38,338 nt of DNA, from the NCBI GenBank assembly GCA_002449955.1, contig DJYD01000050.1, positions 1,686 through 40,023 of the forward strand, in the 5' to 3' direction. Source of the DNA: Lachnospiraceae bacterium UBA6987. Its GTDB lineage: Bacteria; Bacillota; Clostridia; Lachnospirales; Lachnospiraceae. The notes beneath the pieces were generated by a model that had not been told where the DNA came from, made no database searches, and saw only the letters and a program-made list of their open reading frames with translations. Of the stretch, positions 21,097-28,327 are shown one piece after another. Numbering within the stretch: the first letter of the stretch is position 1; each line of letters opens with the position of its first letter. Position numbers and translations under genes: made by a program.

Positions 21097-22344
21097 ATGG
21101 GTAAAAAAATATTTTACTTTGTTGACTATGAAAATGTTCATGAGGCGGGGCTTCAGGGCATGAATACACTGCCGAAGGACAGTGAGGTCCATTTGTTTTA
21201 TTCGCAGAACGCGAATAAGCTGAACCTGGACCTGCTGCGCTTCGTGAAGGCTAAAGTCCGGGTGCACAAGGTCAAACCGGGCAAGCAGTCGTTGGATATG
21301 CAGATGGTCAGTTATCTTGGCTACTGCATCGGAGACGAGGAGGAAGAAGGTACCTATATCCTGGTGAGCAAGGACACCGACTATGCGAACACCGTCCTTT
21401 TCTGGCGGGAGGAAGGCATTGAGGTCAGGGTTCAGCCGGCTATCCTGGAAGAAAAAAATGCGGACGGAATGGAACGCGCGCTGCGCTCTGTCAAGATCAC
21501 GCGCCGGGGAAGACGCGGTGGAAGACGCTCCTCCGGAACGCAGCAAACTGCTGCAGCAGAAGAGGCAAGACCGCAGGAAGCACCGAAAGAGGCCGCTGCA
21601 GAAGAAAAGCCTGTGCTGAAGGAAGAAGCGGTAAAGGAAGAAAAGACCGTGATGCCTGCAGAAGATAAGAAGCCGCTTCCGGAAGAAAATGAACCGGTAG
21701 TACCTGGTCCCGTCCCTTCCGAGAATACGAAGGAAGAAAGAGGCCGTTCCTCCCGCGGCGGCAGGAGACGCGGCCGTCCGAGAAAAGAAGGCAAGGAGCA
21801 GGTGAAAGAACAGACGCCGGAAAGCACTGCGGAACCGGTAAAGGCAGAAACACCCGCGCCCAAGGAAGAAATGCCTGCCGCACCGACCGTGCGCAATAAC
21901 AAAGTTCCCGAAGAGCCGGCGAGAGTTACGGTGACGGTTCATGATGTCCCCATGGTCACGCATGCCGTGCCGCAGATCAAAGACCCGGTGCCGTCCGCGG
22001 ATGCAGAAGCCCCCAAGGAAGCCAAAGTGTCCAAACCTTCAAAGGAGGCTGGGGAGTCCAGGCCTTCAAAGGCAGCCAAGGCGGCAAAGGGCTCCAAAGA
22101 AGCCGGAACCGGCAAAACCGCCAGGGAGACCGGAACCGAGAAGACACAGGCTGCTGCAAGAGTGCAGGCCCTGCTGGCAGAAAAGAAGACGGATCCGTCT
22201 GTGACGCGCAAGGTTGTCTCCATTGTGCAGAAGCATGAAGGCCAGAAAAACAGCCGCCAGGCCATCTATCTGGAGATCCGCAAAACCTTCGGACAGAAAA
22301 TGGGTGTCGATCTGTACAACTCATTCAAGGGGCTGCTGAAGTAA
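21097..22344 (+). CDS. NYN/PIN-like domain protein with basic tail
   Basis: A 415-residue protein. Residues 1 to about 125 form a NYN/PIN-like domain: YFVDYENV carries the first acidic residue, SLDMQMVSYLG the second, and LVSKDTDYANTV the third, the layout of a metal-dependent RNase site. Then follows a long low-complexity part (about 133-350) with two Arg-Gly clusters (RRGRRGGRRSSG near 135 and RGRSSRGGRRRGRPRKEG near 217-234, the latter with an AT-hook-like GRP core), acidic Glu/Pro stretches, and a Lys/Ala/Ser part resembling histone H1 tails (PSKAAKAAKGSKEAG). The C-terminal 50 residues are helical and end LYNSFKGLLK, as in related clostridial proteins. The start at 21097 has TTGGAGGA upstream. 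It probably binds or cleaves nucleic acid; this is inferred. Confidence 0.82.
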   Translation: MGKKIFYFVDYENVHEAGLQGMNTLPKDSEVHLFYSQNANKLNLDLLRFVKAKVRVHKVKPGKQSLDMQMVSYLGYCIGDEEEEGTYILVSKDTDYANTVLFWREEGIEVRVQPAILEEKNADGMERALRSVKITRRGRRGGRRSSGTQQTAAAEEARPQEAPKEAAAEEKPVLKEEAVKEEKTVMPAEDKKPLPEENEPVVPGPVPSENTKEERGRSSRGGRRRGRPRKEGKEQVKEQTPESTAEPVKAETPAPKEEMPAAPTVRNNKVPEEPARVTVTVHDVPMVTHAVPQIKDPVPSADAEAPKEAKVSKPSKEAGESRPSKAAKAAKGSKEAGTGKTARETGTEKTQAAARVQALLAEKKTDPSVTRKVVSIVQKHEGQKNSRQAIYLEIRKTFGQKMGVDLYNSFKGLLK

Positions 22345-22352
22345 TATAGCCA

Positions 22353-22391
22353 GCAAAAAAGGACGCATCCCAGAGGGATCGTCCTTTTTGC
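22353..22391. terminator. Two-way terminator
   Basis: AAAAAGGACG and CGTCCTTTTT form a long stem, extended by CATCCC and GGGAT with one bulge. It separates the NYN gene from the convergent cold shock gene and works for both. Confidence 0.9.
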
Positions 22392-22444
22392 TTCCTTGCT
22401 GAAAGCCCGGATGCTTGTGCCGTATGTGTCATTTATGGTAGATG

Positions 22445-22642
22445 TTAAAGCTTTACTACGTTGACAGCCTGCGGTCCTTTTTCGCTTTCCACTACATCGA
22501 ATTCAACTTCAGCGTTTTCTTCGAGTGATTTGAAACCGTCCATATTGATTCCGCTGTAGTGAACAAAAACGTCCTTTCCGTCTTCATCACAAATGAAACC
22601 GAATCCTTTTTGGTTGTTGAACCACTTAACAGTACCCTTCAT
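22445..22642 (-). CDS. Cold shock protein
   Basis: A 65-residue CspA-family RNA chaperone. RNP1 is KGFGFI (about residues 12-17) and RNP2 is VFVHY (about 25-29); the N-terminus MKGTVKWFN is typical. The protein binds single-stranded RNA or DNA and melts mRNA structures. The start at 22642 is chosen because GGAGGT lies 5 bases upstream and the family begins there; the frame is open further upstream to 22693 but without a site. A promoter lies about 40 bases before the start. The transcript ends at the shared two-way terminator. Confidence 0.95.
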   Translation of the reverse strand: MKGTVKWFNNQKGFGFICDEDGKDVFVHYSGINMDGFKSLEENAEVEFDVVESEKGPQAVNVVKL

Positions 22643-22683
22643 AGTACCTCCCATCCATCTCCCTTCTTTCGGGAATTGAGACA

Positions 22684-22712
22684 ATAGTATCACTAAAAGA
22701 GATTTAAGTCAA
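22684..22712 (-). promoter_or_regulatory. Promoter of the cold shock gene
   Basis: On the minus strand: TTGACT (22712-22707), a 17-base spacer and TACTAT (22689-22684). Confidence 0.6.
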
Positions 22713-22796
22713 AGCATTTCTTAAAAAAATGCAGAAAAAAACAGCAGAGGACGAAAAAGTGACTTCTTTTCAGGGAAACCATGAGAAAAGATAGCT

Positions 22797-22825
22797 TTGA
22801 CGAAGCAGAGGGTTTATGATACTCT
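22797..22825 (+). promoter_or_regulatory. Candidate promoter of tmcAL
   Basis: TTGACG (22797-22802), a 17-base spacer and TACTCT (22820-22825). The transcript would begin only about 18 bases before the ATG, just enough for the ribosome binding site. Confidence 0.4.
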
Positions 22826-22849
22826 CAAGTCATGACAGGAGGCCCGGGT

Positions 22850-24067
22850 ATGACAAGAATTGCAGGCATCATAGCAGAATACGATCCCTTTCATGCGGGA
22901 CACACATATCATATTGAGGAAACCAAACGGCTGACCGGGGCAGACGGCGTCATTTGCGTGATGAGCGGTGCCTTTGTGCAGCGCGGCGAGCCGGCATTTC
23001 TTGACAAATATGCGCGGGCAGAGGCAGCTGTCAGAGGCGGTGCCGATCTTGTTCTGGAATTGCCGCCGGCCTTTGCGACAGCCAGTGCGGAGGGCTTTGC
23101 CAGAGGCGGCGTCAGACTGCTTGAAGCCTGCGGCTGTGTGACGAATCTGTCATTCGGTGCGGAGACGGCAGAGCTCCTGCAGCTGCAGCAGGCGGCGGCG
23201 CTGCTGTCTGAACCGGAGTTGCTGCAGGAAGCAAAAGTGTTCATGAAGGCAGGCAGATCCTATGCCGCGGCACTGGCTGCTGCGCTAAGAAAAAGGGATC
23301 CTGCCCTTGCCGACCTGATTCGCACGCCGAACAATATGCTCGCGATAGAATATCTGAAGGCACTAAACCATCTGGGAATCACGGATATCAAGCCTCTTGC
23401 GGTGAAACGTGTCGGTGCGGCTTATCACGATACGGAACTGATGCAGGAAAGCAGCTTCCCCGGTCTGAAGGAAAAGGAGGACCCCGCCGCGAAAAACTAT
23501 CCTTCTGCAACGGCGATCCGGAAGGCACATTTTGCCTCCGGAGGCGCTCAGAGGGAAGGCACGGGGGACGGACCGGATTACTCCCTGGCCCTGCCTCCGG
23601 AGGCAGCCGGCCTTCTGACAGCGGCAAAGCTGAGGACCCTTGCCTACACCGGAGCGGATCTTACCGAGTACGAAGACGTGACGGCGGACCTTGCGTCAAG
23701 AATCATGGCAGCTGCACCGTTTACCATGGACTATAAGGCGCTATGCGAAGAGGTCGCCACGCGGGCCTTTACCGTGGCCAGGGTGAAACGGAGCCTCATG
23801 CATATCCTTCTTGAGATCAAAAAGGAAACGTCCGAAAAGAAGCCGGCCTATCTTAAGGTTCTTGCCTTAAGGGCGGGGAGCAGGGCAGTGGCTGCCTTTG
23901 CGGAGAAGGCACGGCTCCCGCGCATCACAAAAGCAGCAGATGACAGAGAGGACCTCGCAGCGGATGCGCGCTTTGCACAGGATCTGTACCATCAGATGGT
24001 CTGTGCGAGGCATGGCGTGATCCTCCCGGATGATTATCGGAAAAGTCCTTTTGTGTTATACCCGTAA
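22850..24067 (+). CDS. tmcAL: tRNA(Met) cytidine acetate ligase
   Basis: A 405-residue protein of the TmcAL (YlbM) family, which activates acetate with ATP and forms N4-acetylcytidine at the wobble base of elongator tRNA-Met. The nucleotidyltransferase-like N-terminus shows GIIAEYDPFHAGHTYHIEETKR (with the H-x-G-H nucleotide motif), then VMSGAFVQRGEPAFLDKYARAE, LELPPAFA and LSFGAET, in the standard order. The C-terminal half, with TAKLRTLAYTG and VKRSLMHILLEI, is the tRNA-binding part. Length is normal. The start at 22850 has AGGAGG at a spacing of 7 bases. It stands alone, between the cold shock gene and gdpP. Confidence 0.93.
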   Translation: MTRIAGIIAEYDPFHAGHTYHIEETKRLTGADGVICVMSGAFVQRGEPAFLDKYARAEAAVRGGADLVLELPPAFATASAEGFARGGVRLLEACGCVTNLSFGAETAELLQLQQAAALLSEPELLQEAKVFMKAGRSYAAALAAALRKRDPALADLIRTPNNMLAIEYLKALNHLGITDIKPLAVKRVGAAYHDTELMQESSFPGLKEKEDPAAKNYPSATAIRKAHFASGGAQREGTGDGPDYSLALPPEAAGLLTAAKLRTLAYTGADLTEYEDVTADLASRIMAAAPFTMDYKALCEEVATRAFTVARVKRSLMHILLEIKKETSEKKPAYLKVLALRAGSRAVAAFAEKARLPRITKAADDREDLAADARFAQDLYHQMVCARHGVILPDDYRKSPFVLYP

Positions 24068-24104
24068 AAACGGGAAGAAATCATATCGGACAGAACTTCA
24101 GCAG

Positions 24105-24133
24105 TTGAATCCGTCTGCTCTTTGTGCTATGAT
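24105..24133 (+). promoter_or_regulatory. Promoter of the gdpP-rplI-dnaB operon
   Basis: TTGAAT (24105-24110), a 17-base spacer and TATGAT (24128-24133) preceded by TGC (extended -10). Confidence 0.55.
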
Positions 24134-24167
24134 TAACTTGGTATGAGCCGCGAAGCAGGAGGTTTTT

Positions 24168-26264
24168 ATGCGGAATCTGTTTAAATCTCTGATGAAATGG
24201 CCGCTCTGGTTTCTGCTGTGTATCCTGGCAGGAACGGGGGCATTTTTCGCGATGTTTTTAACCGGACAGGGACAGCCAAGCTGGATTCCTGTTGCGGCCA
24301 CAGCAGCCATGGCACTTCTCCTGACAATCATCTGGTATGCTGTATTAAAAAAGAGGATGGAAGCCTCCATTGCTGAACTGAGCACGGAGACGGCCGCGTC
24401 CCTCGAGGACAAGATGAAGCAGCTGCCGAATCCCTATGCCCTGATCAGTGAAAACGGAAAGATCGTCTGGAGGAATGACGCCTTTGATCAGATGCTGTCG
24501 GATTACGGCACGGACAGGATGCTGCTTGCAGACTGGCTGGGGGATATTTTCCCTGATGCGGAACGCTTCTGGGCACGCTGGCTTGCGCAGGAAGACGTGG
24601 GAACGGAAGAGCTTGAAGAAGAAAAAGCGGCGCAGCCTGATGCTGTGCGCGCAGCGCTTCCGGATGAAGGGGATGATACACAGCCGCGGCACTATCTGAC
24701 GCTCGGGGATAGGGTCTATGCCACTGATGTGCGAAAGATCGACAGCCCGGCTGCCTTTGCCGCCCTCATGCTGAGCGATGAAACGGAACATCTGCAGACC
24801 CTGATCGAGCTGCAGGACGAGCGCAATGTGGCCGGTCTTTGTTATGTCGATAACTTCGAAGAGCTGCTGAAGAGCACCGAAACCGAGCAGCAGAGCCTTC
24901 TTGGCGCGATCATTGAACAGCGCATTGCCAAATATTTCCAGAAATACAACGGGATCACCTGCAAAACGGAACGGGATCGCTTCTTCATTTCCATGGACGC
25001 CAAGGGTCTGCGCGGCTGCTCCTCAGACCGCTTCTCCCTACTTACGGATGTGAAGACCATCAAGCTCGGCAATACGACGCCGGTCACGCTCAGTATAGCT
25101 TTCGGCTGTGACGGGGAATCCTACGATGAAAATATGGATTTAGCCCGTGCGGCGATGGACCTTGCTTTGGCGAGGGGCGGCGATCAGGCGATCGTCAAGA
25201 ACCCGGATAACGTGGAATACTTCGGCGGCAAGGCACTGGGTGAGGCGGCCTTAACCAGAGTGAAAGCCCGCGTCAAGGCGCAGGCTCTCCGGGAACTGAT
25301 GGCCGGCAAGGAACAGATCTTTGTCATGGGCCATTCCTTCGCAGACAATGATGCTTTCGGCGCAGCTGTTGCCGTTTACCGCATGGCAACTTCCCTGTTC
25401 AAGGAAGCCCACATCGTGCTGAACAGTCTGTCCTCGTCGGTGCGGCCGTTGTATGACCGCTTCCAGACAGATCCGAATTACCCGCGGGAAATGTTCCTGC
25501 ACAGTGCGGAAGCCGGACGCCGCTTCAGGGAAGACGCGCTGGTGATCGTCGTTGATACGAACCGGGCACCGATGTGCGACAGCCCCGAACTGCTTGCGAG
25601 AACAGATCAGATCGTCGTGATCGACCATCACCGCCAGGCGTCTGATTCGATCAAAGCAATTCTGTCTTATGTGGAACCGTATGCTTCCTCTGCCTGCGAA
25701 ATGGTGGCAGAAATCATGCAGTATTTCGGTGAAGAGCTGAATCCGAACGAACTCGAAGCGGAATCGATCTACAGCGGCATCATCGTGGATACGAACAGCT
25801 TTACCGACCGCACAAGCGCGAGAACCTTTGAGGCAGCCGCTTACCTGAAGCGCTGCGGTGCCGATCTGGTGAAGGTGAAAAAGCTCCTGCGCGAGAATTA
25901 TACGGAATACAGAGCCAAGGCGGATACCACCTGCCGGGCTGAGATTTTTATGGATGGTTATGCTTTCTCGGAATGCGATGCGAAAGGCCTCGACAGCCCG
26001 ACGATCGTGGGAGCGCAGGCAGCCAACGAGCTCCTGAATATTTCCGGTATTAAAGCAAGCTTCGTTTTCACGAAATTGAACGATACGGTCTATGTCAGCG
26101 CCCGTTCCATCGATGAGGTGAACGTGCAGCTGATCTGCGAACGCCTCGGGGGCGGCGGCCACCTGAGCGTTGCCGGTGTTCAGATGAAGAATATCAGTGT
26201 GGAAGAAGCCATGACACGAGTCAAGGAAACGATTCGCCTTATGTTAAAGGAGGGTGCGATCTGA
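24168..26264 (+). CDS. gdpP: c-di-AMP phosphodiesterase GdpP
   Basis: A 698-residue membrane protein that hydrolyses cyclic di-AMP. Order: two membrane segments (about 11-30 and 38-58); a PAS domain (about 75-200); a degenerate GGDEF domain (about 215-345, ending ARGGDQAIVK, the usual degenerate form); a DHH domain (about 380-540) with MGHSFADNDAFGA (His and two Asp, Mn site), VVDTNRAP and VIDHHR; and a DHHA1 domain ending in GGGGHLSVAG. The DHH catalytic residues are complete, so it should be active; the DTN in place of DTH is common in clostridial members. AGGAGG precedes the ATG. It is coupled to rplI by a TGATG overlap. It is slightly longer than the Bacillus protein, because of an acidic insert in the PAS region (EELEEEKAAQPD). 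Confidence 0.95.
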   Translation: MRNLFKSLMKWPLWFLLCILAGTGAFFAMFLTGQGQPSWIPVAATAAMALLLTIIWYAVLKKRMEASIAELSTETAASLEDKMKQLPNPYALISENGKIVWRNDAFDQMLSDYGTDRMLLADWLGDIFPDAERFWARWLAQEDVGTEELEEEKAAQPDAVRAALPDEGDDTQPRHYLTLGDRVYATDVRKIDSPAAFAALMLSDETEHLQTLIELQDERNVAGLCYVDNFEELLKSTETEQQSLLGAIIEQRIAKYFQKYNGITCKTERDRFFISMDAKGLRGCSSDRFSLLTDVKTIKLGNTTPVTLSIAFGCDGESYDENMDLARAAMDLALARGGDQAIVKNPDNVEYFGGKALGEAALTRVKARVKAQALRELMAGKEQIFVMGHSFADNDAFGAAVAVYRMATSLFKEAHIVLNSLSSSVRPLYDRFQTDPNYPREMFLHSAEAGRRFREDALVIVVDTNRAPMCDSPELLARTDQIVVIDHHRQASDSIKAILSYVEPYASSACEMVAEIMQYFGEELNPNELEAESIYSGIIVDTNSFTDRTSARTFEAAAYLKRCGADLVKVKKLLRENYTEYRAKADTTCRAEIFMDGYAFSECDAKGLDSPTIVGAQAANELLNISGIKASFVFTKLNDTVYVSARSIDEVNVQLICERLGGGGHLSVAGVQMKNISVEEAMTRVKETIRLMLKEGAI

Positions 26265-26710
26265 TGAAAGTTGTATTACTGCAGGACGTAAAAGCCCTGG
26301 GAAAAAAAGATGATATTGTAACGGTCAACGATGGCTATGCCAGGAATTTCCTGCTGCCGAGAAAGCTGGGGGTGGAAGCGACAGCGGCCAACCTGAACAA
26401 TCTTAAGCAGCAGCAGGCAAATGCTGCCTTCCAGGCTGCCGAGCAGTTAAAGGCAGCACAGGAGCTTGCTTCCAAGATCGGTTCCGTGAAGCTGGAAATG
26501 CCGGTAAAGGTCGGCGGCAACGGAAAACTTTTCGGTGCCCTGTCTTCCAAGGAAATTGCCGATGCCATGAAACAGCAGTTTGGCATTGAACTGGATAAGA
26601 AGAAAATTATCCTTGATGAACCGATTAAAGAGGTTGGTGAACGGATAATCGAAGTAAAACTTCACAAAGATGTCCTGGCAAAGCTGGCACTGAATGTTAA
26701 AGCACTGTGA
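26264..26710 (+). CDS. rplI: 50S ribosomal protein bL9
   Basis: A 148-residue ribosomal protein. The N-terminal domain MKVVLLQDVKALGKKDDIVTVNDGYARNFLLPRKLG is the family signature; a long connecting helix rich in Ala and Gln follows, then the C-terminal domain with GKLFGALSSKEIA. Length is exactly as expected. The ATG overlaps the gdpP stop by one base, and GGAGGG lies in the end of gdpP. The gene order gdpP, rplI, dnaB is conserved in Bacillota. Confidence 0.97.
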   Translation: MKVVLLQDVKALGKKDDIVTVNDGYARNFLLPRKLGVEATAANLNNLKQQQANAAFQAAEQLKAAQELASKIGSVKLEMPVKVGGNGKLFGALSSKEIADAMKQQFGIELDKKKIILDEPIKEVGERIIEVKLHKDVLAKLALNVKAL

Positions 26711-26730
26711 TTCATACTAAGGCACTGTAA

Positions 26731-28074
26731 ATGGAAGAGAATCTCATCAAACGAATACAGCCCCAAAGCACGGAAGCCGAACAAACCGTGATCGGCTCCA
26801 TGATCCTGGACAATGAGTGCATCCCGAATATGCAGAATCTCATCAGCGGAAGAGATTTCTACAACAGGCAGTACGGGGTCCTTTTTGATGCGATCATAGA
26901 GCTTTATACGGAGGGGAAGGCTGTGGATATCCTGACCCTGCAGAACCGCTTAAAGGAGAAGGATGTCTCCCCGGAGCTGTCGAGCATGGAGTACATGGGC
27001 GAGCTGATCGCATCGGTACCGATCTCTGCGAATGCCAAGTATTATGCGGAGATCGTTTACGAGAAGGCTCTGCTTCGCCGCCTGATCCATGCAGCCGAGG
27101 ATGTGGCCAATGAGTGCTACGCCGGCAAGGACAAGCTGGACAAGATCCTGGAAGATGCGGAAAGCAGCATGTTCAAGGTCCTGAATGAGCGGAAGACAAC
27201 GGAGTTCGTACCGATTTCCGAGGTCGCCATGAATGCTCTGGAAAAGATCAATGAGGCATCCAAAACCAAGAACCCGGTCACCGGCCTTGCCACCGGATTT
27301 ACGGATCTGGACCGGATGCTGACCGGTCTGCATGGCTCCGATTACGTGCTGGTAGCCGCCCGTCCTTCCATGGGCAAGACGGCTCTCGTCCTGAACATCG
27401 TGCAGAATGTTGTCTTCAAAGACGGCAAAAGCGCAGCCATTTTCTCGCTCGAAATGTCGAAGGAAGTGCTCATGAACCGCCTTTTTGCCATGGAGAGCCG
27501 CATCGACGCCCAGAATATCCGTACAGGCAACCTGTCTGATGAAGACTGGGATAAGCTCCTGGAAAGTGCGGATACGATCGGCAAGTCCAATCTGATCATT
27601 GATGATACGCCCGGGATCAACGTCAGCGAGCTGCGTTCCAAATGCCGCAAATTCAAGCTTGAGCATGGACTCGATCTTGTGATTATCGACTATCTCCAGC
27701 TGATGAGCGGAAGCGGCCGCGGAAATGAAAACCGTCAGCAGGAAATCAGCGATATTTCCCGCGGCATCAAGGCACTTGCCCGCGAGCTGGATGCGCCGAT
27801 CATAGCGCTTTCCCAGCTATCCCGCGCGCCCGAAGCCAGAAATGACAAGCGGCCGATGATGAGCGACCTGCGTGAATCGGGGGCTATCGAGCAGGATGCA
27901 GATGTGGTCATGTTCATATACCGCGACGAGTACTACAATAAAGACACAGAGGCGAAGGGCATCACCGAGCTGATCGTTGGCAAGCAGAGAAACGGCCCGG
28001 TTGGCACCGTCCAGCTAGCCTGGCTGCCGCAGTACGTCAAGTTTGCCAATCTGAGCAAGGAAAGAAGAGATTAA
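26731..28074 (+). CDS. dnaB: Replicative DNA helicase DnaB
   Basis: A 447-residue hexameric helicase that unwinds DNA at the replication fork. The N-terminal helical domain begins PQSTEAEQTVIGSMILDNECI; the RecA-like domain has Walker A ARPSMGKTAL (about residue 210-219), the H1a-like EMSKE segment, Walker B LDLVIIDYLQLM, and the terminal DVVMFIYRDEYYN followed by IVGKQRNGPVGTV. The length is typical, and no intein is present. The binding site is weak (AAGG), so translation may partly depend on rplI, 20 bases upstream. A terminator follows at 28113-28140. Confidence 0.97.
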   Translation: MEENLIKRIQPQSTEAEQTVIGSMILDNECIPNMQNLISGRDFYNRQYGVLFDAIIELYTEGKAVDILTLQNRLKEKDVSPELSSMEYMGELIASVPISANAKYYAEIVYEKALLRRLIHAAEDVANECYAGKDKLDKILEDAESSMFKVLNERKTTEFVPISEVAMNALEKINEASKTKNPVTGLATGFTDLDRMLTGLHGSDYVLVAARPSMGKTALVLNIVQNVVFKDGKSAAIFSLEMSKEVLMNRLFAMESRIDAQNIRTGNLSDEDWDKLLESADTIGKSNLIIDDTPGINVSELRSKCRKFKLEHGLDLVIIDYLQLMSGSGRGNENRQQEISDISRGIKALARELDAPIIALSQLSRAPEARNDKRPMMSDLRESGAIEQDADVVMFIYRDEYYNKDTEAKGITELIVGKQRNGPVGTVQLAWLPQYVKFANLSKERRD

Positions 28075-28112
28075 GCAAAACGCATTTTTTTGAAAAATAA
28101 CCATATATTTAG

Positions 28113-28140
28113 AAAAACAGCCGCAAAAAGGCTGTTTTTT
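28113..28140 (+). terminator. Rho-independent terminator of dnaB operon
   Basis: AAAAACAGCC (28113-28122) pairs with GGCTGTTTTT (28130-28139) around a 7-base loop, followed by T. Confidence 0.9.
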
Positions 28141-28161
28141 CTTGACATTTTTCGTCACAGT

Positions 28162-28197
28162 AAAAACAGCAGGATAATCAGTGATTTGCCTGTTTTT
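28162..28197 (+). repeat. Second hairpin with the same stem ends
   Basis: AAAAACAG (28162-28169) and CTGTTTTT (28190-28197) can pair over a 20-base loop. The stem repeats the outer bases of the preceding terminator, so it may be a back-up terminator. Confidence 0.4.
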
Positions 28198-28201
28198 GAG
28201 T

Positions 28202-28230
28202 TTGACATGCTGTAAAACAAACTTTATAAT
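28202..28230 (+). promoter_or_regulatory. Consensus sigma-A promoter
   Basis: TTGACA (28202-28207), a 17-base spacer and TATAAT (28225-28230): a perfect match to both boxes. It drives the second surface protein gene, leaving a leader of about 90 bases. Confidence 0.9.
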
Positions 28231-28327
28231 TTAATAGATTGTGGGGTGCTGTTTGCGCACACGTAAACATACTGAAACCAAATATTCGGGAGCAAGAACC
28301 GAGATTTTTAGGATAAGGAGATCATCC

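Noticed and set aside
21046..21963. Minus-strand frame of 305 codons opposite the NYN gene
   Set aside because: Its Phe/Arg/Leu/Ser-rich content is the complement of the Glu/Lys-rich tail; no domain is visible.
25251..26162. Minus-strand frame of 303 codons opposite gdpP
   Set aside because: Antisense shadow of the well-conserved DHH/DHHA1 part.
28241..28327. Upstream extension of the second surface protein from a GTG at 28241
   Set aside because: The start lies only about 10 bases after the -10 box, has no good binding site, and would put a charged stretch before the signal peptide.
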